From Halichoerus grypus (Eukaryota; Chordata; Mammalia; Carnivora; Phocidae), in assembly GCF_964656455.1 (NCBI RefSeq), contig NC_135715.1:148731935-148795934 (forward strand): 64,000 bases of DNA. Reading direction: 5' to 3'. The notes beneath the pieces are model-generated. The model ran no database searches, had not been told where the DNA came from, and worked only from the letters and a program-made list of their open reading frames with translations. Below, in pieces: positions 11,975 to 25,110 of this stretch. How positions within the stretch are numbered: position 1 is the first letter of the stretch; each line of letters opens with the position of its first letter. Both the position numbers and the translations under genes were made by a program.

Positions 11975-12060
11975 CTCATAGGATTAGTATAAGCATTAAA
12001 TGACCATACACATAGAGCATAGAATCATACCAACCCATAATATGCACTATAAAGTGTTAA
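11975..12060 (+). mobile_element. MIR SINE, 3' part (continuation)
   Basis: 'ctcataggattagtataagcattaaatgacc' followed by 'catagagcatagaa' is the MIR 3' block in the same direction as 11500-11719. It shows that the 7SK copy landed in a pre-existing MIR. Confidence 0.75.
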
Positions 12061-12819
12061 AGGGTCAATTATTTTCTAATCCCATCAAGGCTTAGGTTAA
12101 ATAAAACCTCCAATCCAGACTTACCTGCAGACCCCACTCACTACCATTCCTGGGACAACTAAAGCACAGCTATTATTTCTTTTCCTCTGGGATTGTCTTC
12201 CCTCTATTATATTACCAGTTCAGGCTTTCTCTCTCATCCATGTTCTTTGCTCCTCCTACCTGGGGAGAACACCTATCAAATATTTGTTTAATTTAATTCT
12301 ATTCAAGTGGAAATCCCCACTTTGAATTATGAATTTTTGGCAAGTACAGTACTTTCACTATTTGCAGGAGATATGTTTAATATTGAAGAATATGATTAGA
12401 TCTTTTGCAATCCTTTTTTTCCCCAACTTGAAAATTGCTGATCTGAAAATAGAAACCTCATCTGGTCGTTAGCCTCTCTCTGTTAAGAGCTCAAATGCTC
12501 TCCCTTATTTATTAGATGAAGATAGAGTTAACGTGTACAACTAATCCTGGCAAATTCTGATATTCCAGCTCATCAGGCTCCCATTATGAATAACTATCTT
12601 ATAGAAGACTTGCAGTTGTTTAAACTAGATGACTAATTGGAATAAAATGTCTAACATACTAGTTAAAAAGATCAATTACTTGAACATAGTTAAAGAAGAA
12701 TACTAACTCTAATGTAGTTGTTGAAGTTGTATAAATGCTCATTAAACTTTATATGTAATGGTATTCAAGTCTCTTATCTCAGGAAATATTTGTTTATAAC
12801 AAATACTTAGTTTCCAATG
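12061..12819. other. Unassigned stretch
   Basis: Nothing certain. Text at 12080-12300 is CT-rich and could be a decayed L2. Confidence 0.4.
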
Positions 12820-12833
12820 CCATCCATCTTTTA

Positions 12834-12898
12834 TTTTTTTAAGTTTTTATTTAAATTCAAGCTAGTTAAATACAGTATAATATTAGTTTCAGGTATAA
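12834..12898 (-). mobile_element. Extremely 5'-truncated L1 insertion (about 65 bp)
   Basis: A T-rich tail is followed by 'aaattcaagctagttaaatacag' and 'attagtttcaggta', the reverse complement of an older carnivore L1 3' end. A perfect 14-bp duplication, CCATCCATCTTTTA, flanks it at 12820-12833 and 12899-12912, which proves a real, very short insertion. Confidence 0.88.
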
Positions 12899-13797
12899 CC
12901 ATCCATCTTTTAAAAGGAGGAAATAAAATGGTCAAGATATATTAAAAATAAAAATTGCAAGCTGTCCTAATGGTTAAAAATATTCTTTATTGCATAACTA
13001 ATCCTAGTAGTGGTCAACATGTAGATTCTGACCACTCCTTCTTTTAGGATACTTAATATATTTTTAGTACTTCTTGAAAAAAAAAACCTCTTATTTAGAG
13101 AACCAAATATTGTCAAGGTGTTTCATTGTCCACACACCCCCTAAACTTTTTTATCCCTCACAGGTATAGAATCCAAACTCATCTTCACATCCAATGAAAG
13201 ACTCCATTGGTTGATTTTTAAAAATGATTTCTTATATGACAAAATAAGAATTATTTGAATAAAATCATGAAAGACTGAGTAATAGTGGCCCATAGGAGAG
13301 AAACCTCCCATCTGGTACAGGATATCAATTATTTAAAAGTGAAAATGTCATTATCAGTTAATCTAAAATAAACAGACAACACACCCTGACTCCAGTTAAC
13401 CTAAACAGGAAAGTGAGAATGGCATAGGGAAACTGAGACAATTGACAGCAAGCCTGGAATACAAGGCCAGAGCAGGAGCCAAGTCACAGATGATGCAGGA
13501 TTTGACCATTTTCCAGATGGATGCCCACTGCTGCCACTGTCACTAAGACCATCGGAACTCTACCAACACACAGCCGGACCCTCACTGCCCCCCAGCACAC
13601 TCTCTAGTCTGCCACTGCTGTCTCTGACTGGCCCTACTTCAAACGATTCTCAATGGAAGTATATTCACCCTGGATTTCTACGTATTACAGGTTGTGTTTC
13701 ACTTGTTAAAAGTAAATATTTTACTATACTGAGTGAGTCACAAATCATTCCTGTAAACAATTGTGATTTTTCGGTAACAGAGTTAACAAATACCATT

Positions 13798-13800
<3 letters not shown>

Positions 13801-13849
<49 letters not shown>
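13801..13849. repeat. (TG)n microsatellite
   Basis: About 24 uninterrupted TG units, long enough to be polymorphic. Confidence 0.97.
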
Positions 13850-13851
<2 letters not shown>

Positions 13852-15687
13852 ATGTGTGTAGTTTGGGGATTTTTTTCTTTTTAATATTTTCCCAACTCTC
13901 ATAATCCATAGCTAGCTGGAGAACCTAAAGATGATCTGGAGGGGAAAAAAACACAATAATATTTCACTGGAATTTGTATCTCAATAGCAAACACAGTCAC
14001 AATAATTCAGTAAAGAAGACAGTCAATAGTCATATATGTAAAAACTTATCAGTCAATAATGGCCAACAGAACTGGGGAAGAGACAGCTTTTAAAATATGT
14101 GAATCATCTTTATATCAATATATATCTATTTATATAGATATATAAATTAGGCATAAAGAACAGTTACATTTGATATACACAAAGGCTTAAAAAGGAAACA
14201 ATGAGTTTAATTTTAGAGCAGTGATTTTGGAATAAAAAGGTAATTGTATCAATAAGACACACATTCTGTGTTATTTTTTCTAGGGAAGATGAAGAATTTT
14301 GGTTAATATCTCCTTATGTGATCAGGGGGAAACATGTCAGCCAATAGTCTGTAGCTGGAAGATCATCTCATAACAGCAAAACAGACTGGACCACATAAAT
14401 GTGGAACTGGCAGTCCTGCTCTCCATCACAGCGTCCCTCCTGTTGAACTCAGCTCTTAAATATACAAGCAGTGGTGTGCTGCTAAAATATTCAACAATTA
14501 AGTTTTCTAAGTGCAGTTCCAGTGCGAGTGTTGGTTGGTATAGGTGTAACAAAGGTGTATACCGAAATTTCAGTTGTTTGTCAATAATGTTAATGACTAT
14601 TTTGCTTAATTAGGCCAATAATGTTTGAATACTGAAGAATATCTCCTCCATTTTTTATTTTCTATTTACATTGTGAAATCTACAGAATCCACACCCTCTT
14701 AAGTTGACACTTCATTATTAGCATTTTAACCCATTACATGTAAATTGAGAATTTATTCAGTTTATAACTTATCAAGATATTTCTACTGGATGTATATATC
14801 TAGTTTATACATGTGTTAAGATGGTGATTCCGTTTTTACTTCATCTTTCACCAAATAAATTTAAAGAAGATTAATGAATACAGTAATATTATATAGTACT
14901 TTATATGTTTATATACAAATACAAAATATTTTCTAATAACTGGTTGACTTGATACTTTGTTAAAATTTGCTTTATTAAGTAGTAAGAAACAAATATAAAA
15001 TAAGTCACTAAAGTGTGATTCTGGATCTCTTTCTGGCCAGGGTTCCTTTGAGAATGTAATGACCATGTAAATATACATACAACATTTTGAATTAAATAGT
15101 TGAGGATGCAATAATCCCAATATTTTAGAAGTGCACATACACATATATATGCACTCAATTTCCATCTGATGCAAGCTTTTATTTATTTTGCTGAAAAACA
15201 AAGACATGCTAAATTCCTTTTCCGTAGCCCAAATGGATTTGTACTTTAAATGAATAAAAAGCACAATGTAAATAACTAATACAATTTAAAACTTCCAATC
15301 TTTTCCCAGAAAATTAAACCAAAGTGTCTAATCAGTCCAATGTGTTTAAGTGGACAAAACCTGATTTAATTATGTGGTTTCTTTCTTTTTAAAGTGTGAC
15401 TTGGTACACGATGTGACTCATTAAAAGTTGTGATATACCCTGCCAATAAAATCTAACAGATTGCACATTAAAACTGGATAATTAAGTTAATATACAAGAC
15501 ATAAACTCACACATTTCATTTTGAACTTCTAATCAGACACCAAAGGTAAGACAAATATTTGAAGCCAAATGCTTCAAATCAGCATACACATGATATGTTT
15601 AAAAAGGCAGACTTACTTCATTATTTTAGCACATGTAACACTGTTAAATGCTAAATCACAGAGGAAATGTAGATTCTGACCACTTGT

Positions 15688-15739
15688 AAAAGAAGGCATC
15701 CGTACTGAATGCCTTGCAAAAGAAGGCATCCGTACTGAA
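15688..15739 (+). repeat. 30-bp tandem duplication
   Basis: The 22-bp core beginning AAAAGAAGGCATCCG and ending TACTGAA occurs at 15688-15709 and 15718-15739, a period of 30 bp. The cores are identical, so the event is recent. Confidence 0.9.
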
Positions 15740-18099
15740 GCAAGAGTCACGTTCTTAGCATTGTTCAAAAACATAAAATCATGCCTAGAAACCAGGATGA
15801 CAGCATATAAAAATAATGCAAATGTGTTTCCTATTCCTTAGGCTACAATCTAAAATAGTGACAAAAATATAGAAAGCTATTGTAATGGATATATGTCTGG
15901 ATTTTTAACCACCAATATTTGAACATTCTTCCAAATTGGGAGGAATATGTTTTGAATTCCAAAACAGAAAGCCAAGGAGTCACATAGTGTCTCTATTTAA
16001 CCCCGTGCAACTGAAGTTATACTCAATTATATACAACGTATGCTCAGGTAATTGGTGCTTATACTAGGAGTCTTAGTGGTAAGGTGAAGATTTGGGCAAA
16101 GTCTAGAAACAATTCAGTGGAGTCAGGGAGAGTCCACTTGCCAGATCCTCCTGTGGCTGTCCGATTATTCTGACCAAACATGTATTGGGTTATGATGGTA
16201 GCTGTGTCTTCTGCTGTCCTATCCCTTGGTATCTGCCAGTATCCCAGTTCTGATTTTCCAGATGTGTTGTTGTTTCTAAAAATTACTCCTTTTTCATTTG
16301 AGACTTAATTTAAAGTTGCTTAAAACTGAACAGTCTTACTGATACATATTTACAGGATAAGGACAGTAAAAATATGTGGCCATCATATGAAAGAGAACAA
16401 TAAAAGTACATTATATCAAAATAAAGTATAACACATTTTAAGAATAAATGGTAAATATAAATAAATGGGAAAAGATGGGAGAAATAGCCTTATAAAAAGT
16501 TCTTGCCCATAATAAAGTAAGCAAAATTATTAACTCCTTTATGATCAATCCAGAAAGATGTTTTGAAGTAAGTGAAATCATGTTAGACACTATTTAAGGG
16601 GAAAGGGAAAGGAGAGAAAGTCAGAAACTTTGGTAGTCTTTAAAGGAAAATAATTCTAGGTATGTGACATTACTTTAAGAGAAGGAAAAAAAAAATCAAA
16701 GATGGGAATGAAAAAATGACATTAGGCTTCCTGGGAAGAAGTTCAGAAAATTGTTTGGACTTTTAAAAAGAAAGAAAAGGAGAGGAATGCTTATTTAGTA
16801 GAAGGGTTTGATGTATAGAATAAGGACCTAGATCAAGCATCTATAGTGAAATAGAGAGACAGAAATAAACTTCCTGAAGCTAGGAGTGGGTGTGGTATGT
16901 TCAAAATAACCTGCACTAGAACACCTGTGGCAGTAGAAACAAAGGTAGATTGCTAGGGCAGACGCTCCGGGGGTGAGACAAGTATTATAAGAATCTTTTG
17001 TGAAATGACCATTTCAGAAATTGTTCTAGAAGAAATGACATCCAGGACAGTGCTGAGGATGACAGAGGTAGGAGGTATACGGGAACTAAATGAAGAAGCA
17101 GCAGGATATTACAAAGTATATGACAATCAAAAGGGAGTCACACTGAAAATCACTTTATGTCCTCACCTGAGCTATCAGCAAAATGATACCTTTTTATCCA
17201 GTTAGTCAGATGTTATACGAGTAGGAAAAAGTCAGGAAAAAATGTGAGGGGAATTGATCTTCATCTTGTGTAGTTGAAGTTGACAACAGATCACCCAATC
17301 AAATTCGTAGTGCAAACAGATGCTCTAGGAAACTGGACCCAAAACATGAGTGTGAGGTAGAAGAAGTAGGATAAAATTTATCACTAAATCAGGAGACTTG
17401 AATTTTATGGATATGATGAGCTGTGGTCACTCAGGCTTCAAGCTATACCCCATTTTCTGGCTGCTACATTGGGCATAGTCTTTCTTCTCGTATAGAAGTA
17501 AGGGAGAAAACAATGATCACAAAGTTGAAATCAGAAGAATAAGACTCATTAGGCTGACCACTGGATGCATAAAGATGTTCTTATTATTAAAATCTGTTAA
17601 CTGTAGATCAATCTGAAAGCTACGAAAGTAATTACTTCCTTTTGCTTTTGGTGATATAACTCTGTCAAGTCAAAACAATATTTTGTTTTTAAGCATTAAA
17701 TTTAATATATAAAATCCCTGACAAAAAGTTCACTGTGTCCCCTGATTGAAAATTTTATCTTAATATTTTAGTACACAAATGTCACCTTGAATAATACTCC
17801 CAAAAGCATCTATTATTTTCAGTGATCAAAATTTTAACCAAGTTATAGCAAAAAGGGGAAAGAATTTCATTCTGTAATACTAAGAAGCCCTCACTCTTAG
17901 TTAAAATAGATAAGCTGATAATAAGGTGAGGGTACCATCTTCAAAGTGTAAGATGGAAATCTCTAAAAGAAAATGTGCACCTTTTCACCTGAATTTTTTT
18001 GTGTGTAATTGAATGTGAAAATCCACCTTTGGAAGCATAGAAGCAAATATCCAGGAAAATGCCAGAGTAGTGTGAATGGACCTAAAAGAGAGATGTTTT

Positions 18100-18945
18100 A
18101 TATTGATAGGTCAGGGAAGTTTTCCTCCCAAAATATTGCAATAAACTGTGTCCTAAAGATTAATTAGAATCAGGCCAACTAAACAGTGGCCAAAAGAACA
18201 TTCAAGATAAACCAAACGATGTGTATAAACACTTCAGAGAAAGAGCTGGAGGCCAACTGGGAATTTAGAGGGCACTAGAATGTAATGAATAAAGAGGAAA
18301 AGTGGCTTCAGATAAGTAGTTACCGGTAAAGCCTGATAGAACATGTAAAGGATATGAATTATATGCTGACTGAAATAAGAAGGGGGTTATAAAGTTGAGG
18401 TTATCTATGGAAAATGGTAGAGGAGAGTGAAAATGGAAGCAGGGAAACCAGGAAACATATTGCTATTCCAAGAGAAAGCGGGGCAACTTGGACTGGGTAG
18501 TAGAAGTAAAGAATAAGAGAAGAGAATGGATTAAAGTAGAAGGATTTACTGAGGGATTTCAAGTCAGACAGAGTTCAGAAGGGGGAAGAAAGTGGAGGAC
18601 AATACCAAGATTTCTGGCCTGAGCAACGAAGTGGAGTAGGGGTGGTAGCAGTAAATGGATATCAAAAATTCAGTATTGAATGTGGATAATCAGAGATGTT
18701 TGTAGGTTATGCGTGTGATAATGTAAGTAAACAGCTGGATATACAAGACCGAAAATGACGAAATATCTTCACTAGAGAAATGAATTTGAAAGCAAACATA
18801 TGAAAGGCTTTGAGGGCTTATCAGAATGGATAAAGGTGAAAAGTAAAATGCAAAGATAAGTATGCCTAGGATTGAGCCCCAGCGTCTAGAAGAGGATTAA
18901 GAAAGGTCAGACGGGTAAGAGGAAAACCAGGAGAATGTGCTAACT
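18100..18945 (-). mobile_element. L2 LINE fragment
   Basis: The plus strand shows reverse-complement L2 landmarks in order: 'aataccaagatttctggcctgagcaac', then 'acagctggatatacaagac', then 'gattgagccccagcgtctagaag', and finally 'gaaaaccaggagaatgtg'. It is deeply decayed and ends where an L1M begins. Confidence 0.7.
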
Positions 18946-19825
18946 CTTTTCATAAACAAATCGAATGTTTCTAGAATAGATTCTTAGGTCACAAGGAAAA
19001 TCTCAATAAGTAATAAAATTTAGAACATGTTTTTAGTAAACTGATATAAAAAATATAAATTAATACCAAAACCTCAAAAATATGATCCAAAAAGAAAAAA
19101 AATTGATAAATTGGACTTTTATTCAAATTAAGAAGTTCTATATGTAAAAACCATTGTTAAGGAAAAAAACATTGATTGGGGGTAGATATTTGCAAAACAC
19201 ATTCACATGTGTTAGGATGCAAAGCAACAGAAACTCATCCGTTGCTGGTTGGAATGCAAAATAGTACAACCCCTTTCAGAGACAGTTTGGGTGTTTCTTG
19301 CAAACCCAGACATAATTTTATCATACTATTCAGCAATTGTGCTTCTAGGTATTTACCAAACTGATATTAAACTTTATGTCTCCACAGCAATCTCCACATG
19401 AATGTTTATAGCAACTTTATTCCTAATTGCCAAAAACAGGAAGCAAGCAAGATGTCCTTCAATAGGTGAGTGGATAAATTGTGGTACATTCATACAATGG
19501 AACGTTGTTCAGCAATAAAAAGAAATGAGCTATCAAGCCACAGAAAGATATGGATCAATCTTAAATGAATATTGCTAAGTAAAGAAGCCAGATTATAGAC
19601 GAACTTGATGGCCAGGTATGTGATGTTCTGGAAAAGACAAAACGTAGAGACAGTAAAGAGATCAGTGGTGGCCAGGAGATCAGATGGCAAGAAGAAGGCA
19701 AATGAATAGATGTAGCACAGAAGATTTTTAGGGCAGTAAAACTATTGTGTATGACACTGTCACAGTGTACACGTGATACTGTCCATTTTTCAAAATCCAT
19801 ATAACTTTATAGCACAGAGTGAATC

Positions 19826-20023
19826 CTTTTTTTTTTTTTAAGATTTTATTTATTTATTTGACAGAGACACAATGAGAGAGGGAACACAAGCAGGGGGAGT
19901 GGGAGAGGGAGAAGCAGGCTTCCCACTGAGCAGGGAGCCCGATGCAGGATTGATCCCAGGACCCTGGGATCATGACCTGAGCCAAAGGCAGATGCCTAAT
20001 GACTGAGCCACCCAGGCGCCCCT
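19826..20023 (-). mobile_element. SINEC (tRNA-derived carnivore SINE) nested in L1M
   Basis: Minus orientation: a T tail at left, then 'aagattttatttatttattt', and 'gagccacccaggcgcccc' at right. A perfect 14-bp duplication, GCACAGAGTGAATC, flanks it at 19812-19825 and 20024-20037. The L1M text continues on both sides, so the SINE is the younger insertion. Confidence 0.96.
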
Positions 20024-21234
20024 GCACAGAGTGAATCTTTATGCAAGTTTAAAAAAATCATTGGGAGATTAGGGGATCCTAGAATGGAATATAGAACATA
20101 CCCAAACAATCTAGCCATATTGAAACTATATGAAACAACCTCACTGAATGGGGTAAGGATAAAAAGTTGTAAGTAACTTTGGTAATGAGTGGAATCTGCA
20201 AGACTTAAAGGCAAAAGAAACAGTACATAAGAATTACAGTCTAGTTGATAAGGTTGATCCTCATGGGGATATGGATTAACAATTCTGATACTCTTACACA
20301 TGTATACTAGATTTGAAAAATTAAGTAAATGGATGGTAGATGGTGTGAGCCCGGTTTATTACTTTTAGAATGGGAGATTTCAGATAAACAAGTGAAACAG
20401 GGTAAAATTATCCACGTGGTAATGGATTAGAATTGGAGACATTAGCACAAACTCACATTTAACTTAATATAAAGATAGTTACCTATAAAATATTTATAGA
20501 TATGTGTATATACAGAAATAAATATAATACACACATGTATTTCTTTGCTCTGTCACCTGAGAGGGCCTAGAAGCAATGATACCCCAGTAGCAATTAGCAC
20601 ACCTAGTGCCTAGATCTTGGTTTCTAATACCATCCTTTAGTAAAGGAAACCAGGATCTTTGGAGAAATGGCTTATTCTAGCAGGAGGGCAGGAAATATAG
20701 AGATGAGCCTGTAGCAGCTTGTGGTGTCAGAAAACAAGTGCTTAAAAAAAGAAAAAAGAAAAAAAAAACCCAACCCACAACGATGGAGTTACGCCAAAGG
20801 GACTCAGAAGCCAGTTGAAAGAACTACCAGTGGCCAAAGCTGAAACAATTTGAGCAAGAAAATAAATAAAGTGGTATTAGATTATAAGCCACTGTATTAA
20901 ATAAATATTCATGAATCCCTACTGATATAAATACATGATTGAATAGATTTTTAAGATGAGAAAGAATAGAAATCTCCAGTGCAGAAGAATTCCAAATAAT
21001 TTATGTATATACTCTGCCCTCAAAGAAACCGAGTATAACTGTCACTTCTTAAGTGTGGGTCATGTACAGTGACTTCTTTCCAAAGTGTACAGTATGCAGA
21101 AAGGGAAACAAAGCATAGCTTTGCAGTAGAGAAGCTTGGCAAGCACTGTCTCATAAGGTGACCAAGGTAAGTCACATTGATAGTATGTACCTTTGCTATG
21201 ATATGATGAAAAATGGCATTTTACCTCTCTGGTT

Positions 21235-21306
21235 TCCCTCCCTCCCTCCCTCTCTCCCTCCCTCCCACTCTCCCTCCTTTCCTTCCTTCCTTCCTTCCTT
21301 CCTTCC
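21235..21306. repeat. (CCCT)n/(CCTT)n pyrimidine microsatellite
   Basis: Runs of CCCT and CTCC grade into about eight CCTT units. It lies inside the L1M 3'UTR. The open frames over it on both strands are products of the repeat. Confidence 0.95.
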
Positions 21307-21479
21307 ACCCTACAACCTCAATCTAATTACAAGAAAAACATCAGATAAATACCAATTTAGGTATTTAGGAGCATTTTATAAAATACCTATCAGTACTCTT
21401 CAAAAATGTCAAAGCCTTCAAACTTCTTAACGTGACTCATATTTATTATTCTAGACTCATCACTTTTGGGGACCTTGTT

Positions 21480-21875
21480 GCACTCTGTGCTTCAGCCATT
21501 CCTAATTGCTCATAATTCTGGAAGTATGGAATGTTGTGTTTAGCCTCTGGCCATTTTTGTGTTGTTTTTTTTTTTCTCTACCTTTCCTTCCTGTTAACTC
21601 TTACTCGTTCTGCAAATCTTGGCTAGAAAATAGCTTTTCTTGACCCTTAAATTTGGATTAGATGACCTTCTTTGGCTCTGGCCTTCATAAAACACAGTAC
21701 CTCTATTATCAGGGTACATATAATATTGCAAAATTGCCTTTGTGTTTATCTGCATTTATTACTATATACAAGAACCTTGAGTGTCCCTTGTCTCCCGTGT
21801 GTACCTATTACATGGTGCCATGCCTGACACATAGGGATGATCATAAATACCTCTGAATCAATGAACGGATAGATG
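21480..21875 (+). mobile_element. Decayed L2 3' end
   Basis: 'aagaaccttgagtgtcccttgtctcccgtgtgtacc' and 'ggtgccatgcctgacacatagggatgatcataaata' follow the L2 3' order. A short GGAT/GGAG-rich run follows at 21863-21896. Confidence 0.5.
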
Positions 21876-22046
21876 GATGGAGGGATGGAGGGATGAAATA
21901 GGCATGGTGTGTTATTTTTCAGGACTAACTGACTTGCTTAGCCTTCATCTTTCAATTATACAAGTGTTCTTGCGTCACTGTTACTGGCAGTAATCGTGCT
22001 GAGCAATACATCCGTGAACATAGTGCTTGTAACGCCAAGGTTACAT

Positions 22047-22262
22047 CAGGGCTTCTGAACCTTGTCACTGCTGACATTTGGGGCCAGAAAATTCTTTGTT
22101 GGTGGGGAAGGCTCTGTCCTGTGCATTAAAGGATGTTTAGCAGCATCCCTGGTCTCTACCTACTACATGCCAATAGCTCCTCACTTATGACAACCAAGAA
22201 TGTCTCCAGACATTGCCAAATGTCCTCCAGGAGTCAAAATTACTCTTGGTTGAGAACCATTG
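22047..22262 (-). mobile_element. hAT-Charlie non-autonomous DNA transposon (MER20-like)
   Basis: The plus strand reads 'gctgacatttggggccagaaaattctttgttg', 'taaaggatgtttagcagcatccctggtctctacc', 'gacaaccaagaatgtctccagacattgcc' and ends 'tggttgagaaccattgg'. This is a near full-length copy of about 215 bp with the CAGTGGTTCTCAA-type terminal inverted repeat visible in degenerate form. The exact family (MER20 or MER5 group) is from memory. Confidence 0.85.
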
Positions 22263-22369
22263 GGTTACACCGTATTGGTTTATACAGATACTAAGCTGGT
22301 ATTTATGATAAAGTGTTGTGATAGAAGATGTACAAGATGATAAAGGAGTTACAAGGAGTACATGAACCA

Positions 22370-23330
22370 GCCTAGGGCACTAAGGAGAAGAGCAACTCTT
22401 CAAAGTGCTAAAGAACAAATAAGACTTGGCTCCTGCCCACAAGAAGGATACGATATAGTGATTACAGCAAGTGGGCAAATAGACCATTAAAATGTAGTGT
22501 GGTAAAAGCAGTCACAGAAGCAGAGAATGATACAAACACAGAAGGATCCCTAATTACAATGTCATGCCTCCACCCCTGAAAAGTTACATGAATAAGGGAG
22601 ATGAGTGACAACAGGGCAGGATTATATTTATTACCATTAAGTATTTACAGAGCATTCACTGTGAGTTTTGGGGTCCAGAGATGCTATAGAGGACATGACA
22701 AAAAATACACAACTTAGTTTCTGCTGTCAAAAATATTAAATAATTGTTGAAGGATATAATACTTAGAAAAACTGTTAGAAAATAATGGAACTCTAATCCT
22801 CATAATGTAGTATATAGAAATAGCAGTTCAGAAAAGGGGACAATCCGTGTGGGCTGCAGTAAAGCAGCTTAATGGACAATACGGGATTTGCCATCAGGCT
22901 TAAGGAAAAAAAAAGCAAATGGGGATGATAGACCTGTCCAGGTAACAAGGAAATGAAAACACAAAAGAAAATCCTCCACGATGAGAATATGCAGGATGCT
23001 GGAGCTAGGAATCTGATACTAGAGCAATAGTGAAGGGTTAAAGTATGTAAAACCAGGTTTTGAAAGCATGGAAGCTGTTGCAGTAGACAGATTAGAATCA
23101 ATGCTGGTTCTTGATTAGTACAACAGTAAAGGTGTACTTGAATATAGTCAAATAGGAATATGAAATATTGATTCATAACAGAAAGAAGGAGACAAAATGA
23201 TGGTTACAGTAATCCAGGGTGAAGTGACTAAGGCCTGGGCAAAGCTAGTGACAGCGGGTCTTAATACGAAGGGTGAAATCAAGAATTGCAAACAATAGAA
23301 CTCAGTAAACTGAATTGTTCGCTCCTTTGT
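22370..23330 (-). mobile_element. Decayed L2-type LINE
   Basis: Blocks such as 'aacaaataagacttggctcctgcccacaagaagg' and 'ggttacagtaatccagggtgaagtgactaaggcctgggcaaagctagtgacagcgg' read as a reversed L2. The two long minus-strand frames (22793-23176 and 23148-23534) lie over it and show no protein family features. Confidence 0.5.
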
Positions 23331-23458
23331 TTTCTTGTTTAAAATTTCTGTAAAGTTTGGCTTTGAAGAAAATAATGTGACTAGAGAAAATGAAACGATT
23401 GGAAAAGAGGTGATGAAGGTAAAGAAAAATTCAACTAAAATAAAGGATCCTTTGTCGG

Positions 23459-23640
23459 GACCAGTGATTCTTAAATCTGACTGTATTTCTGAGGCCTCCG
23501 GAGATTTTAAAAGATACTTATGCTCAAGGACCAACCCACAGAAGCTGATTTATTGGCCAACAAGAGGCTCTGTATTAGATGGTTTTAAACCTTCCCGCAG
23601 GTGATTCTTATGTGCATTTAAGGGCCAAGAACTTACAGGG
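23459..23640 (+). mobile_element. Possible hAT-type non-autonomous element
   Basis: It begins 'gaccagtgattcttaaatctgactg' and ends near 'gcaggtgattcttatgtgcatttaagg', resembling the CAGTGGTTCTCAAA-type inverted ends of MER5-like elements. It is heavily diverged. An 89-codon plus frame overlaps it by chance. Confidence 0.45.
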
Positions 23641-24629
23641 TCTGGACGTACCTGTGACTGTTTTCACCTGGAGACCATTGACACTCAGCTTTCTGTTAGG
23701 TACACAGTTTGTCAGTAGGTAGTCACAAATGGTGAGCATTGGCCCTACAGCCTTTCCTCTTTTGGATTATGCACCAACCAATGATTTCTTTAAGCCTCCT
23801 TTTTCTACGGAAAGTTAATAGAACCTTAAACCTCGTAATGAATTAATTCAACAGACTGGCGATAGCCCACTATTAAGCATTCCCAGCTATTGGTAATAGT
23901 TTTCACAAATTTAGCCCACACAAAGTGTTTCAGAATGAGATTATGTTTTTTCAGTGGAACTCTGTTTTCCCTTTTCCTTCTGAATGCAGAGGAAATGGAG
24001 TATGAAGAGAAAGAATAAAAGGGAGAGCTGCTCTTTTTTTGTCTCACTCCATTGATAACATTTTTCAGTGTTCAACAAGGACTTCTTTAAAGAAGAAAAA
24101 GTTAGTCATTGGGTCGTGGTGTATTCGTGCCCATCCATGCCTCTGTGCCCCTCCAACAGTACACCATGTTTTCCTGATGAGTTAAAACTTTCAATGTTGG
24201 CATAACATGACTAGAAAAATATGTGAGCACAAGATCCCAAACCAAGGCTCTGAAATTCATGATGAGAAATGTGCAAAAGCATCCCACTCAGAAATGCAGT
24301 ACCAAACATAGATGGCATTGTACTTAAATTAGAAATTCTTTCATGACACTTGCAATGTACTTATAATTATGCAAATTTACAAGGGCACATTTATTCACAT
24401 TTATTCACATTGTTCTAGAATATTAAAAATTAAGATTCATTTTGAACCAGTAATGACAGGAATGATCTGCTTTAACCAATACCCTCCTTTACTCTAATAT
24501 GACGGGGTTGTTCGAATCAAATCATTTCGGTCAAATTCTCTTTTTAGATACTTGGTGGAAAAACACATTTTCAAGGATAAGTAAATGATGGTTTAAAAAA
24601 ATGCAAATATGATCAGGTTGTTCGTCTAC
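23641..24629. other. Unassigned stretch
   Basis: No gene or clear repeat. A small tandem of 'acatttattc' lies near 24390-24412. Confidence 0.45.
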
Positions 24630-25110
24630 TTAAAACCATTTTGTGTATTTGCATTGCTTTGGGTCTAAATTCCAATAATCTTACACTGACCTGTAAAGTT
24701 TCCTTTTTCTCTCATTTTATTGTGTGCCACTTCTCCCTTTGTCTTCTAAATTTTAGCTCTTCTTTCACTTCTTCAGATGTCAGTGTCCCCATCAGCCTCA
24801 AAACATGAGCCTGCCAGTTTCTACCCTGGACTGCCTCACAGTCTCAGTGAGCTTATCCTAAATACGTCTTTGTTTAGGGAAGAGTTCACTGTCCCAACAG
24901 ACTAGGGCAGATATCAATTGTTTATCATCTTGAGACCTTTCCTTTATAATGTGCGATAGTATGTAATTGTACATTTTCTGTTATTACTTGATTTGAGACG
25001 CAGTATCCTGATAGCAGGGGTCTGATGTGCTTATTACATTCCCAGTATTAGCCCAGGGCCTGGCACATGGCAAGCACAGAAATATTTACTGAATGAACAA
25101 AGAATTTGAG
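24630..25110 (+). mobile_element. L2 LINE 3' end
   Basis: 'gatagcaggggtctgatgtgcttattacattcccagtattagcccagggcctggcacatggcaagcacagaaatatttactgaatgaac' in sequence matches the L2 terminus. The part before 24950 is more decayed. Confidence 0.7.

Larger units (their letters stand above)
12913..18099. other. Unassigned stretch with simple repeats
   Basis: No gene recognised in about 5 kb apart from the simple repeats listed separately. Frames at 14337-14613 (both strands), 14848-15264 (minus) and 17005-17205 (plus) have no family features. The more balanced segment at 13380-13690 resembles decayed repeat or untranslated sequence but could not be placed. Confidence 0.4.
18950..21430 (+). mobile_element. 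Ancient L1 (L1M/ME-type): ORF2 C-terminus and long 3'UTR
   Basis: The start encodes remnants of the ORF2 C-terminus ('gataaattggacttttattcaaatt', then 'ttgctggttggaatgcaaaatagtacaacc'; a 62-codon frame at 19176-19364 is a leftover). A 3'UTR follows, with 'gttctggaaaagacaaaacgtagagacag', 'gatttttagggcagtaaaactattgtgtatgac' and, from 20560, 'gactcagaagccagttgaaagaactaccagtggcc' and 'gaattccaaataatttatgta'. It is interrupted by the SINE at 19826-20023 and by a CCCT/CCTT microsatellite. Whether this is one element or two neighbouring L1M fragments cannot be settled by eye. Confidence 0.75.

Noticed and set aside
14848..15264. 138-codon minus-strand frame
   Set aside because: AT-driven composition, no motif, no splice or start context, and another frame overlaps it on the same strand.
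21060..21430. Minus frame rich in EGRKE repeats and its plus-strand mate rich in PSFPS
   Set aside because: Both are translations of the CCCT/CCTT microsatellite inside an L1M 3'UTR.
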